Origin: Chloroflexota bacterium
GTDB taxonomy: Bacteria > Chloroflexota > Dormibacteria > Dormibacterales > Dormibacteraceae
DNA: 64,000 nt
Assembly: GCA_005880915.1 (NCBI GenBank)
Contig: VBIW01000048.1
Coordinates: 1-64,000 of the forward strand
Direction: 5' to 3'
In this document: positions 7,733-15,616 of the stretch, piece by piece
Layout of the letters: the number at the start of each line of letters is the position of its first letter
How positions within the stretch are numbered: the first letter of the stretch is position 1
Notes under the pieces: generated by a model
What the model saw: only the letters and a program-made list of their open reading frames with translations
Database searches by the model: none
Told to the model about the DNA's origin: nothing
Program-made: the position numbers and the translations under genes

Positions 7733-8764
7733 TCAGCCGGCTGCGGCGAGCGTCGATTGCCGGATTTGAAGTTCCGGGCCCAGGATCATGTGCTGCGGCT
7801 CCTGCTTGCGCGCACCCGACATGTTCACGACCAGGCGTGTCATCTCCCGACCCATGTCCTCGATCGGCTGCCTGACGCTCGAGAGAGGTGGCCGGGTCGC
7901 TGTCGCGAGCGGCGAGTCGTCGAAGCCGATGATGGCCACGTCGTCTGGTACTCGGCGCCCGAGGACCTGCATCGCCCACATCGCGCCCGCCGCCATGGCG
8001 TCGGATGCGGCGAACACCGCATCGATTTCGTGTGACTCGGCGAGCAATCTCGACATCGCGACCTCGCCGCTGTCGCGATCCATCTCGCCGTGGGCGACCA
8101 GGTCGGAACGCAACGCGGAATTCCACATCGCCTCGCGAAAACCCTGCGCCCGGTCAGACGCCGACCGCGAGTGCACCGGCCCGGCGATATGGGCGATTCG
8201 TCGCCTCCCTTGCGCGATCAGGTGCTCGGTGGCGCTCAGTCCGCCGGCGTGGTTGTCGACGTCGACAAAGCTGACATCGGATCGGCCAGGCGGCCTGCCG
8301 CCGTAGATGACCGGGATCCCTCGAGCCTGAAGGCGAGCAGACAGAGTGTCGGAGTCGTGGAAGGTCAGGAGGATCACGGCGTCGACGTGGCCGCCGGCAA
8401 GGTACTGCTCGAGCCGCTGGATGTCAGGCGTGGACTGGGGGGCGAAGAGCACCATCTGGAGCCCGCTCGCCGAAAGCTCTTCGCCGATGCCGCGCAGCAG
8501 GCGCGGGAACAGCGGGTCCAGCAAAAGGCCTGAGCGCGGCTCGGGGATGACAACGCCGACCGACTCGCTTCGGCCGGCGACAAGGCTCTTGGCCGCTCGA
8601 TTGGGAACGTAGCCGAGCTCGACGGCCGCGCGTTCGACGGCGGCGCGCGCTTCCTGGCTGACCGCGGGGTTGTCGCTGAACACGCGGAAGGCGGTCGTTC
8701 GGGACACTCCGGCCAGGCGCGCCACCTGGGCGAGAGTGATCGCCGATCCTGAAACCGCTTCCAT
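7733..8764 (-). CDS. LacI-family transcriptional regulator
   Basis: 343 residues: N-terminal LacI helix-turn-helix (ITLAQVARLAGVSRTTAFRVFSDN, about 9-32), hinge helix PNRAAKSLVAGRS, then a periplasmic-binding-protein-like core (SVGVVIPEP, AIIGFDDSPLATATRPPLSSVRQP). The family senses sugars or related ligands. No sugar-use gene is adjacent; it is divergent from the OsmC selenoprotein candidate. An imperfect GCGAA...TTCGC palindrome (8805-8822) in the shared gap could be its operator. Confidence 0.92.
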   Translation of the reverse strand: MEAVSGSAITLAQVARLAGVSRTTAFRVFSDNPAVSQEARAAVERAAVELGYVPNRAAKSLVAGRSESVGVVIPEPRSGLLLDPLFPRLLRGIGEELSASGLQMVLFAPQSTPDIQRLEQYLAGGHVDAVILLTFHDSDTLSARLQARGIPVIYGGRPPGRSDVSFVDVDNHAGGLSATEHLIAQGRRRIAHIAGPVHSRSASDRAQGFREAMWNSALRSDLVAHGEMDRDSGEVAMSRLLAESHEIDAVFAASDAMAAGAMWAMQVLGRRVPDDVAIIGFDDSPLATATRPPLSSVRQPIEDMGREMTRLVVNMSGARKQEPQHMILGPELQIRQSTLAAAG

Positions 8765-8804
8765 CCGCCGCTGCTAGTAGACCCTTACGAACACCGCAGG
8801 TCAA

Positions 8805-8822
8805 GCGAAACGTCGAGTTCGC
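8805..8822. promoter_or_regulatory. Candidate LacI-type operator
   Basis: GCGAA (8805-8809) and TTCGC (8818-8822) form 5-bp arms around 8 bases; the half-site GCGAAACG resembles LacI-family half sites. It sits in the gap shared with the OsmC gene. The match is weak. Confidence 0.25.
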
Positions 8823-8843
8823 CACTGTCGCGATCGCACCGCC

Positions 8844-8849
8844 TAGTCT
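8844..8849 (+). promoter_or_regulatory. -10 box for leaderless start of the OsmC gene
   Basis: TAGTCT ends 6 bases before ATG 8856, and no ribosome site is present. Confidence 0.4.
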
Positions 8850-8855
8850 TGTCAG

Positions 8856-9329
8856 ATGGCAGATAACCAGGCCGTCTACACCTCAAAGGTAAGGATCGTC
8901 CGCGAGCGCGGGCCCATCCGGCAGGCCTACCTTCCGGCTGAGTCTCAGCCGGTCGTCTTCGGCACCCACGGCCCTGTGCGCGAGCACTATGGGACCGCGG
9001 TCGGCCAGTATCCGGACCACGCCACGACCCTCGACTATGTGGTTGCGGCGGCCGCCGGTTGACTTACCGGCACCCTCGGGGGCGCGCTGGAGGCGCGCGG
9101 GATCGACGCCAGCGAAGGACGCCTCACCTCGGAGGCCGAAGGCGAGATCTACCTGGAGAACAAGGTCCTGGTGATCAAGAAGATCCGCGTGCACTACACG
9201 CTCAGGGGCTGTCCTGAGGACAGGCGCGAAGCCGCCGAGCGATCGCACTCATTTCACGCCTCGCGCTGCCCTGTCGCGAAGAGCATCGAGAAAGCGATCG
9301 AGATCTCAACCGACCTCACTTTCGAGTGA
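8856..9329 (+). CDS. OsmC-family peroxidase with in-frame TGA at the active-site cysteine (probable selenoprotein)
   Basis: Read through the TGA at 9060-9062, the frame gives a complete 157-residue OsmC-like protein: N-terminal beta region, AAAAG-U-LTGTL helix with the TGA as residue 69, central EAEGEIYLENKVLVIKKIRVHYTL, and a second conserved cysteine in ASRCPV (138). In OsmC/Ohr proteins residue 69 would be the peroxidatic cysteine that reduces organic hydroperoxides. A gene finder stopping at the TGA would call only 68 residues. A hairpin 19 bases after the TGA meets bacterial SECIS spacing rules. The downstream frame is clean and family-typical, arguing against decay. Alternative: a nonsense mutation or base error (TGC to TGA). 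C119 is an extra cysteine. Confidence 0.85.
9073..9101 (+). other. SECIS-like hairpin after the OsmC TGA codon
   Basis: GCGCGC (9082-9087) pairs perfectly with GCGCGC (9093-9098) around the loop TGGAG. CCC at 9073-9075 can pair with GGG at 9099-9101, leaving a 5' bulge. The loop starts 25 bases after the TGA and has G at its second position, within the published bacterial SECIS rules (apical loop 16-37 bases from UGA, a G in the first two loop bases). Confidence 0.6.
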
Positions 9330-10295
9330 GGTCCGGTGCGCGCGAGACCAGATGATGGTCCCGATGCGCACGTTGCGAAACACCTCTTCGCTGACCAGGA
9401 AGCCGGCAAAGATGAGGACCAGCCCGAGGAACTCACCCAGGAAGAAAGACCACGTCACCCCGAAGCGGTTGAGGCTGCTCGTGACCGCGGGAATGAACGC
9501 CCCGACGGCGATCAGGATCGTGGCCGGCACCCGTGAGTTGAGCTTGCCGCGGAACAACGCGGTCACGGCAACAGGCAGCGAAGCGAAAAAGTTGACTGCG
9601 ATCGCGAGTACGCCCAGCCGCGCGGCGAGAGCCCGCTTCTTCGGCATGTAGATGTACGCGGAGTAGAGCGCTCCGAAGACGAGGGCAAGTCCACCGCCGG
9701 CGTTGAACGGCACGCTGCTGACTCGCAGGTAGCCGGGGAAGGCGGCTGCGACTGGAACATGCGTCGCGGGATCTACAAAGCTGCCTCCTGAAAGGTGCGC
9801 CGTCATCACCAGAGCGGCCACGACCAGCGTGCCCGCGACGAGGAAAGACATCGCCACGTGCGCCTGAAAGTCGCGCCGGACGGCGGTCGAGGCTGCGACG
9901 GAGGCGGCGGCCACGAGCGCCACGGCGAAAGTGACGTATCCACCCGTCACGGAGCCCGGATACCTCGCGGTCGCCGCCAGCGAGAACAGGCCGCCCAGCA
10001 CGATCGAGGCTGCGACGAAGTATCCGAAGCGCGTCTTCTGGAGCAGGTACAGCGTGCCGGCGCCCAGATATGACGGGACGAGAAAAGCCCCAACCAGGTA
10101 CCAGATCCGGTACAGCGGCTCGCTCCAGCCGAACCTGGAGCCCAGGAACTCGGTCCCCGTGGCGAGGCCATACCAGATGAGCCCAACGCCCCAGACGAGC
10201 TGGAAGGAATGGCGCCGCTGCCACCACTGGTCGAGCACCATCGCGGCGAATGCGAAGCTCAGCAGCGAGGACGCCAGCGGAAGAAAAGACTGCAT
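9306..10295 (-). CDS. Polytopic membrane protein, unknown function
   Basis: 329 residues with about eight to nine hydrophobic helices and few charged loops; no catalytic motif. The start MQSFLPLASSLLSFAFAAMVLDQWWQRR suggests insertion directly by helix 1. The pattern is compatible with a small-molecule-sensing or stress membrane protein but no family is recognised. It overlaps the OsmC gene tail to tail by 24 bases. It is followed upstream on the same strand by pcaC (10305), only 9 bases away, so it could be the last gene of the pca transcript. Confidence 0.7.
   Translation of the reverse strand: MQSFLPLASSLLSFAFAAMVLDQWWQRRHSFQLVWGVGLIWYGLATGTEFLGSRFGWSEPLYRIWYLVGAFLVPSYLGAGTLYLLQKTRFGYFVAASIVLGGLFSLAATARYPGSVTGGYVTFAVALVAAASVAASTAVRRDFQAHVAMSFLVAGTLVVAALVMTAHLSGGSFVDPATHVPVAAAFPGYLRVSSVPFNAGGGLALVFGALYSAYIYMPKKRALAARLGVLAIAVNFFASLPVAVTALFRGKLNSRVPATILIAVGAFIPAVTSSLNRFGVTWSFFLGEFLGLVLIFAGFLVSEEVFRNVRIGTIIWSRAHRTSLESEVG
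9312..9333. terminator. Convergent hairpin with TTCG tetraloop
   Basis: GACCTCACT-TTCG-AGTGAGGTC, a perfect 9-bp stem closed by an unusually stable TTCG loop. It spans the OsmC stop and the last codons of the convergent membrane protein. It lacks a T run, so it may be an RNA 3'-end stabiliser or a factor-assisted terminator rather than a classical one. Confidence 0.5.
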
Positions 10296-10304
10296 CGCCG
10301 GTTC

Positions 10305-10670
10305 CTACCTTAGGACCTCGGCGGCAACGCGAAAGGCGGCGTTGGCTGCGGGGATGCCGCAGTAGATCGCGGTCTGCAGCAGAACCTCTTTCAGCTCATC
10401 GCGGCTGACTCCGTTGTTGAGCGCGCCACGCAGGTGGGCCGCCAGCTCCTGCTCCTTGCCCAATGCGACCAGCAACGCCACGGTCACGCAGCTTCGCGTC
10501 TTCCGGTCGAGTCCTGGACGGCTCCAGACCTCGCCCCACGCGTATCGCGTGAGGAGATCCTGAAAGTCCGCGGTGACCGTCGTGCCGCCGCCCAGCGCGC
10601 GGTCGACGTAGGCGTCGCCCATCACCTCGCGGCGCACCTTCAAGCCGCGTTCGAACTGATCGTCTGACAT
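10305..10670 (-). CDS. pcaC: 4-carboxymuconolactone decarboxylase
   Basis: 121 residues, the usual size for PcaC. It would decarboxylate gamma-carboxymuconolactone to beta-ketoadipate enol-lactone in the protocatechuate branch. The core RPGLDRKTRSCVTVALLVALGKEQELAAHLRGALNNGVSRDEL, with its conserved carboxymuconolactone-decarboxylase helices, is clear. ATG at 10670 is preferred: AGGAGG stands 8 bases before it; the GTG at 10679 lies inside that interval. Third gene after pcaH and pcaG. Peroxidase-like AhpD relatives have a CxxC motif, which is absent here, supporting PcaC. Confidence 0.9.
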   Translation of the reverse strand: MSDDQFERGLKVRREVMGDAYVDRALGGGTTVTADFQDLLTRYAWGEVWSRPGLDRKTRSCVTVALLVALGKEQELAAHLRGALNNGVSRDELKEVLLQTAIYCGIPAANAAFRVAAEVLR

Positions 10671-10693
10671 GGCTCCCACCTCCTGACGTCTGG

Positions 10694-11143
10694 CTAATCG
10701 ATGGCGAAAAAAACGGTTTCGTCCGGTCCCTGCAGGCGCACGTCGAAGCGCAGCGACTCGCCTTCAAGCTGTGCCACCAGGGTATGCCGCCGCTTCGGGT
10801 CGACGGAGGACAGCACCGCGTCTTCTTGGCCCGGGAGGTACATCCGGGTGTTCAGATGCCGGAGCAAGCCCCGCGCGAAGACCGTCACGTTGAAGAAGGC
10901 TTCATCGGGCTTGTGCACGATGAAATGGAACGCGCCTTCGGCGTCGGTTCGGCATCGAGCGAATTGCTCGTTCTCCGAAATCTCGAGCAAAGCGTCCGGC
11001 ATCGGGTCGCCGGCGCCGTCAAGCACCTGACCCTCGATACGAAGCGTGTCGGTCGACCCGCTCGGCACGGCAGTCGCATCATCGGCGAACGGCAGCGCGA
11101 AGCCGAAGAATGGCCCGATGGTCTGCGACGGCGTCGGAGTCAT
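10694..11143 (-). CDS. pcaG: Protocatechuate 3,4-dioxygenase alpha subunit
   Basis: 149 residues from ATG 11143, whose first bases overlap the pcaH stop (ATGA). Starts MTPTPSQTIGPFFGFALPF, typical of PcaG, followed by the intradiol dioxygenase beta-sandwich (GQVLDGAGDPMPDALLEISEN; FNVTVFARGLLRHLNTRMYLPG). As expected for the alpha subunit, the iron-binding tyrosine/histidine set is incomplete here and is supplied by PcaH. The upstream in-frame start at 11209 would overlap pcaH by 70 bases and is not used. Cytoplasmic alpha-beta oligomer. Confidence 0.93.
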   Translation of the reverse strand: MTPTPSQTIGPFFGFALPFADDATAVPSGSTDTLRIEGQVLDGAGDPMPDALLEISENEQFARCRTDAEGAFHFIVHKPDEAFFNVTVFARGLLRHLNTRMYLPGQEDAVLSSVDPKRRHTLVAQLEGESLRFDVRLQGPDETVFFAID

Positions 11144-11829
11144 CCCTGCTCCATCGGCGTCGCGCCACCGCCCCTCAGCACGATGTCCCAGCGATACCCC
11201 AGCGCCCACTCCGGAATCGTCGTGTCGAGGTCGAACCGAGCCATCAGCAGGCTGCGGCCGCGCTCATCGGGGATCGAGTTGAGGATCGGATCGTGCGGGA
11301 TCAGCGGGTCTCCGGCGAAGTACATCTGCGTCACGAGCCGGCTGCCGAGCGAAGGCCCGAACAAGGAGAAGTGGACATGCGCGGGCCGCCACGCGTTCGC
11401 ATGGTTGCGCCACGGGTACGCGCCTGGTTTGACCGTGACGAATCGGTACACACCCTCATCGTCAGTAAGGCAGCGGCCCGCGCCCGTGAAGTTGGGATCG
11501 AGCGGTGCCGGATGATCATCCACGGGGTCGATGTAGCGCCCCGCGGCGTTGGCCTGCCAGACCTCGATGAGGGTATTACGCACCGCCCGGCCACCCGAGT
11601 CGGTGACCCGGCCGGTGATGATGATCCGCTCGCCCAGCGGCGCGCCGGCGTGCTGAGTGGTGAGGTCTGCGTCCTCCTGCCGCACCGGGATGCGCCCGAA
11701 CACCGGTCCGCGGGCTTGGTGAAACCATTCGCGCGGCAATTTCACCAACTGTTGCTGCGGCGCCCGCAGCTCCGTCGCGCGATAGTCCGGAAAGAGATAC
11801 GGCGGTTCGAACTCGAGCTCGCTCGCCAC
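11140..11829 (-). CDS. pcaH: Protocatechuate 3,4-dioxygenase beta subunit
   Basis: 229 residues. Catalytic subunit that opens the ring of protocatechuate with O2 to give 3-carboxy-cis,cis-muconate. Iron ligands are visible: tyrosine in GRYIDPV, tyrosine in GAYPWRN, and two histidines in RPAHVHFS. The N-terminal pattern RELP-like PREWFHQARGPVFG and GRVTDSGGRAVRNTLIEVWQANAAG is characteristic. GTG at 11829, with AAGG immediately upstream. First gene of pcaH-pcaG-pcaC, divergent from the liv-type importer at 11928, which probably brings in the substrate or a precursor. Confidence 0.94.
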   Translation of the reverse strand: MASELEFEPPYLFPDYRATELRAPQQQLVKLPREWFHQARGPVFGRIPVRQEDADLTTQHAGAPLGERIIITGRVTDSGGRAVRNTLIEVWQANAAGRYIDPVDDHPAPLDPNFTGAGRCLTDDEGVYRFVTVKPGAYPWRNHANAWRPAHVHFSLFGPSLGSRLVTQMYFAGDPLIPHDPILNSIPDERGRSLLMARFDLDTTIPEWALGYRWDIVLRGGGATPMEQG

Positions 11830-11853
11830 CCTTGACGGGCATTATGAACTGGC

Positions 11854-11888
11854 GCAAACTCCGATCGTCGGTACACGGAGCAATTTGC
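11854..11888. promoter_or_regulatory. Nested inverted repeat between pcaH and the ABC importer
   Basis: GCAAACTCCG at 11854-11863 faces CGGAG at 11876-11880 and TTTGC at 11884-11888, giving two nested arms. It lies in the 98-base divergent gap and could be the operator of the MarR-type regulator at 16592. Arm spacing is long, so this is tentative. Confidence 0.3.
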
Positions 11889-11927
11889 AAGCTGCCGTCC
11901 TGGCCTGAACAGGGGAGGAGGATTCAG

Positions 11928-13265
11928 GTGTCCAAGAGGAAGCTGCCGTCGAGCGGCATCACGCGGCGCGAGATGCTCAAGGGGACAGGCCTGGTCCTGG
12001 GCGGCCTGGCGATCCCCGGAGTGCTGGAATCCTGCCTCACCTCGACGACGTCGACGCCGTCGGGAACGATAAAGATCGGCTACGTCAGCCCACTCACCGG
12101 CCCAGCGGCCGGCTTTGGCGAGCCGGACTCATACGTCATAGGCCTTGCCAGGGGGGCGCTGAAGAACGGTCTGACGATCGGGGGCACGAACTATTCCGTC
12201 GAGATCATCTCCCGCGATGGTCAGTCCACGCCCTCGGTGGGGTCACAGGTCGCCAGCGACCTCATTTCGGGCCAGAAGGTGGACCTCATGCTCGCGACAT
12301 CCACCCCAGAGACGGTAAACCCGGTGTCAGATGCGTGCGAGGCGGCGGGGGTTCCGTGCATCTCGACCGTCGTGCCGTGGGAGGCCTGGTATCTCGGACG
12401 CGGCGCCAAGCCCGGTCAGCCTTCGCCGTTCAAGTACACATTCCACTACTGCTTCGGCGTCGAGCAGTTCTTCCTCGCCTACACGCACCTGTGGCCGCAG
12501 GTGTCGACCAACAAGAAGGTCGGAGTGATGTACCCGAATGACGCTGACGGCAATGCCATCAGGGGAGCTCTCGCGCCGCTGCTCAAGAGCGCCGGGTACA
12601 CCATCGTCGACCCGGGTCCTTACGAGGACGGCACCAACGACTACACGGCGCAGATCCAGAAGTTCATCAGCGAGGACTGTCAGATCTTCAACACGTTTCC
12701 GATCCCTCCCGACTTCGCCACCTTCTGGCAGCAGGCCAAGTCGCAGGGCTACACGAAGCATGTGAAGATTGGACAGATCGCGAAGACCGGGCTGTTTCCG
12801 TCCCAGGTCTCATCGCTTGGTGCGATAGGCAACGGCCTCGCCTCTGGCGTGTACTGGGCGCCCACATGGCCGTACAAGTCATCCCTCACCGGCGTGACGA
12901 GCAAGCAGCTGGGCGACGGTTATGAGTCGGCGACCGGCAAGCAGTGGAATCAGCAGCTCGGCGCGAGCCTCTCCCTGTTCGACGTCGCGGCCGCGGTCTT
13001 GAAGGCGAGCGGAAACCCGAAGGACAAGTTAAAGGTCGTCTCCGCCATGAGCACGCTCAGCGTGGAGACTCCTGTCGGCAACCTCGACTGGTCGAAGCCG
13101 GCCAAGTTCGCCGGCGTGACGGTCCCCAACATCGTGAGCACGCCGATCATCGGCGGCCAGTGGAAGCAAGGCGTCTCGAAATGGCCTGTCGACTTTGTGA
13201 TCTGCGAGAACTCGGCTGACCCGAACGTGCCCATCGCGTCGACGCTGCAGCCCTATTCCGGATAA
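11928..13265 (+). CDS. Liv-type ABC substrate-binding protein, Tat lipoprotein
   Basis: 445 residues from GTG 11928, preceded by a strong GGGGAGGAGG site; the 32-codon extension from 11832 lacks any start signal. N-terminus ITRREMLKGTGLVLGGLAIPGVLESC has a twin-arginine-like TRREMLK and a lipobox LESC, so it is likely exported folded and lipid-anchored. The rest is a periplasmic-binding type 1 fold (IKIGYVSPLTGPAAGFGEP; DLISGQKVDLMLATSTPETVNPVSDACEAAGVPCIST). The family was named for leucine/isoleucine/valine but includes aromatic-acid binders; next to pcaHG an aromatic ligand is plausible. Confidence 0.9.
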   Translation: MSKRKLPSSGITRREMLKGTGLVLGGLAIPGVLESCLTSTTSTPSGTIKIGYVSPLTGPAAGFGEPDSYVIGLARGALKNGLTIGGTNYSVEIISRDGQSTPSVGSQVASDLISGQKVDLMLATSTPETVNPVSDACEAAGVPCISTVVPWEAWYLGRGAKPGQPSPFKYTFHYCFGVEQFFLAYTHLWPQVSTNKKVGVMYPNDADGNAIRGALAPLLKSAGYTIVDPGPYEDGTNDYTAQIQKFISEDCQIFNTFPIPPDFATFWQQAKSQGYTKHVKIGQIAKTGLFPSQVSSLGAIGNGLASGVYWAPTWPYKSSLTGVTSKQLGDGYESATGKQWNQQLGASLSLFDVAAAVLKASGNPKDKLKVVSAMSTLSVETPVGNLDWSKPAKFAGVTVPNIVSTPIIGGQWKQGVSKWPVDFVICENSADPNVPIASTLQPYSG

Positions 13266-13275
13266 AACAGAGGCT

Positions 13276-14010
13276 ATGGAGGCGAGAACCGAGGCTGTTC
13301 TCGCCGCGGTCGATGTTCGCAAAAGGTTCGGCGCGCTGGCAGTGCTCGACGGTGTCAACCTCGCCCTGAAGAAAGGCGAGGCGGTAGGCATCGTGGGTCC
13401 GAACGGCGCCGGCAAGACCACGCTTCTCAACGTGCTGTCCGGCTCGCTGGCGCCGGACACCGGCAGCATTTTCTTCCAGAGCCACGACGTCACCTCGAAG
13501 GGCGCCGCCGAGCGCTGCAAGCTCGGCATCGCCCGCACCCACCAGGTGCCTCGCCCGTTCGCCGGCATGACGGTTTTCGAAAACCTTCTTGTCGGTGCGA
13601 CGGCCGGCGGTCGTCGCCGCGGCGCGGAGGCGTACGACCTGTGCCTTCACGTCCTCGACCAGACGGCGCTGACGCCGCTCGCCAACCGGCGGGCGGAGGG
13701 CCTCGGCCTCCTCCAGCGCAAGCGCCTGGAGCTGGCCCGTGCGCTGGCGGTCGATCCAGCCGTGCTGCTCCTTGACGAGATCGGCGGAGGTCTCACGGAC
13801 GCCGAGTCCGCGGCGTTGGTGGAAACCGTCTCCGGCCTGCGCGACCGAGGCATCGCCGTGCTCTGGATCGAGCACATCGTCCACCTCCTCATGCAGGTCG
13901 TCGGACGCCTCGTCTGCATGGACGCGGGGCGGATCATCGCGGAAGGGCCGCCCGAGGCCGTGGTTTCTCAGGCGGCGGTCATCGACGCGTACCTCGGCAG
14001 CCAGGCATGA
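13276..14010 (+). CDS. ABC importer ATPase (LivG-like)
   Basis: 244 residues. Walker A GPNGAGKTT, Q-loop region RTHQVPRPFAGMTVFENL, Walker B VLLLDEIGGGLTDAES and H-loop IEH are present. The signature motif is atypical: GLGLLQRKRLELARAL in place of LSxGQ, and Walker B continues GGG instead of PAAG, a pattern I associate with a LivG subfamily rather than with inactivation. Start 11 bases after the binding-protein gene; its stop overlaps the next ATPase gene. It should pair with the LivF-like subunit to drive import through LivH/LivM-type permeases. Confidence 0.9.
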   Translation: MEARTEAVLAAVDVRKRFGALAVLDGVNLALKKGEAVGIVGPNGAGKTTLLNVLSGSLAPDTGSIFFQSHDVTSKGAAERCKLGIARTHQVPRPFAGMTVFENLLVGATAGGRRRGAEAYDLCLHVLDQTALTPLANRRAEGLGLLQRKRLELARALAVDPAVLLLDEIGGGLTDAESAALVETVSGLRDRGIAVLWIEHIVHLLMQVVGRLVCMDAGRIIAEGPPEAVVSQAAVIDAYLGSQA

Positions 14011-14714
14011 CGCTGCTGCGGGTCGCAGGCCTCGACTGCCGGTACGGCCTGCTGCAGGCGGTGCGCGGCGTTTCACTCGAGGTCGCGCAAGGCGAGATCA
14101 TTGCCCTGGTCGGCGCCAACGGAGCCGGCAAGACGACGCTGCTGAGAGCCATCGCGGGAGCTCACGGGCCGCACAGCGGAAGTGTTGTGTTCGATGGTGT
14201 GGACATCACGCGGCTGCCCGCTCATCGGCGCGTCGCGCTCGGAATCGCGCTTGTGCCCGAGGGCAGGCGGCTCTTCCCTGGCTTGACGGTCGAAGAAAAC
14301 CTGCGCGTCGCCTCATCGCGACGGCGCGGCCGGTGGACCGTGGAATCGGTGCTCGAGGTCTTTCCGCTTCTGCGCCCGCGCCGTCGAATGCAGGCCGCCG
14401 GCCTCTCCGGCGGCGAGCAGCAGGCGGTGGCGATTGGCAGGGCGCTCATGAGCAATCCGCGCCTGCTCCTGCTCGACGAGGTCTCGCTCGGCCTTGCGCC
14501 GGTCGTGGTGGACGCCGTCTACAGGTCACTCGCCCGCGTGCTCAGCGAGGGCGCGACGGTGCTGCTCGTCGAGCAGGACCTCACCCGCGCGCTCAAGGTT
14601 GCGAACCGGGTCCTGTGCATGCTTGAAGGAAGGATCGTGCTCGAGGGCGACCCGAAATCGCTCGACCGCGACCAGGTGGTCAGCGCCTATTTCGGATTGA
14701 CGCGCGCCATATGA
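14007..14714 (+). CDS. ABC importer ATPase (LivF-like)
   Basis: 235 residues, typical LivF length. Walker A GANGAGKTT, Q-loop VPEGRRLFPGLTVEENL (diagnostic for LivF), signature GLSGGEQQAVAIGRAL, Walker B LLLLDEVSLGLAP, and H-loop LVEQ. ATG overlaps the end of the previous ATPase (ATGA), and the stop overlaps livH-like ATG. The canonical signature motif here contrasts with the degenerate one in the partner ATPase. Confidence 0.93.
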   Translation: MTLLRVAGLDCRYGLLQAVRGVSLEVAQGEIIALVGANGAGKTTLLRAIAGAHGPHSGSVVFDGVDITRLPAHRRVALGIALVPEGRRLFPGLTVEENLRVASSRRRGRWTVESVLEVFPLLRPRRRMQAAGLSGGEQQAVAIGRALMSNPRLLLLDEVSLGLAPVVVDAVYRSLARVLSEGATVLLVEQDLTRALKVANRVLCMLEGRIVLEGDPKSLDRDQVVSAYFGLTRAI

Positions 14715-15616
14715 CGTTCTTCAACGCGGTCCTGCAAGGAATTTTCCTTGGCGCTTTCTACGCCGTGCTCGCCTGTGGCCTCTCGATCATGTTCGGGGTC
14801 ATGCGGATCATCAACCTGGCGCATGGAGACATCGCCGTGCTGGGGGCGTACATCATCTTTTTCATAGTCGAGCACACCGGCGTCTCCGCCTTCGTTGCGT
14901 TCGTCGTGGCCCTGCCGGTGATGATCCTGTTCGGCTACGTGCTGCAGCTGATCGTACTGGAGCGAAGTCTCAAAGCGGGCATCCTGACTCCGCTGCTGGC
15001 GACATTTGGTCTTTCCATCGTCGTTCAGAACCTGCTCCAGCTCACGTTTTCGCCGGACGTCCATTCGCTGGGCGGCAGCGCCGGCTCGATCACGACCTCC
15101 AGCTGGCAGGTAACGAGCGGCCTGTCCGTGTCGGCGCTCGGCATGGTGATCCTGGTGGTGGCTGTGCTCATCTTCGGCGCCCTCCAGCTGTTCCTGTCCC
15201 GGACTCGAGCAGGTTGGATGATGCGCGCGACCGCGGAGGACGCGGACGCCGCCGAGCTGGTCGGCATCGACAGCCGCGCGGTCTACGCGCGTGCGACCGC
15301 GATCGCAGTGGCGATCGCGGCGCTGGGCGGGCTGTTCCTCGGCATCCGTTCGGTGTTCGGCCCGCTCAGCGGGCCTACGCAGCTGATCTTCGCGTTCGAG
15401 GCGGTCGTGATCGGCGGCATGGGTTCGCTGTGGGGCACGCTCCTCGGAGGTCTCGCGCTTGGAGTGGCACAGACCCTTGGCGCCCAGGTTCATCCCCAGT
15501 TCGCGGTCATGGCCGGCCACCTGCTCTTCCTCGCGGTGTTGATCGTGAGATTTGGCGGCGGGCGATCCGTCTTGCCGGGCGTTCGCCGTGTGCTCTTCTG
15601 GAGGACCTCAGGGTGA
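14711..15616 (+). CDS. ABC importer permease (LivH-like)
   Basis: 301 residues, about eight transmembrane helices. Contains the LivH hallmarks GLSIMFGVMRIINLAHGDIAVLGAY near the start and RATAEDADAAELVGIDSRAVYARATAIAVAIAALGG, which is the cytoplasmic coupling loop, plus FEAVVIGGMGSLWGTLLGGLALG. Forms a heterodimer with the LivM-like permease downstream; the junction is a 4-base GTGA overlap, so translation is coupled. Confidence 0.94.
   Translation: MTFFNAVLQGIFLGAFYAVLACGLSIMFGVMRIINLAHGDIAVLGAYIIFFIVEHTGVSAFVAFVVALPVMILFGYVLQLIVLERSLKAGILTPLLATFGLSIVVQNLLQLTFSPDVHSLGGSAGSITTSSWQVTSGLSVSALGMVILVVAVLIFGALQLFLSRTRAGWMMRATAEDADAAELVGIDSRAVYARATAIAVAIAALGGLFLGIRSVFGPLSGPTQLIFAFEAVVIGGMGSLWGTLLGGLALGVAQTLGAQVHPQFAVMAGHLLFLAVLIVRFGGGRSVLPGVRRVLFWRTSG

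Noticed and set aside
8856-9062. Separate 68-residue gene ending at TGA
   Set aside because: The downstream frame continues the same OsmC domain, so this is part of one reading-through gene.
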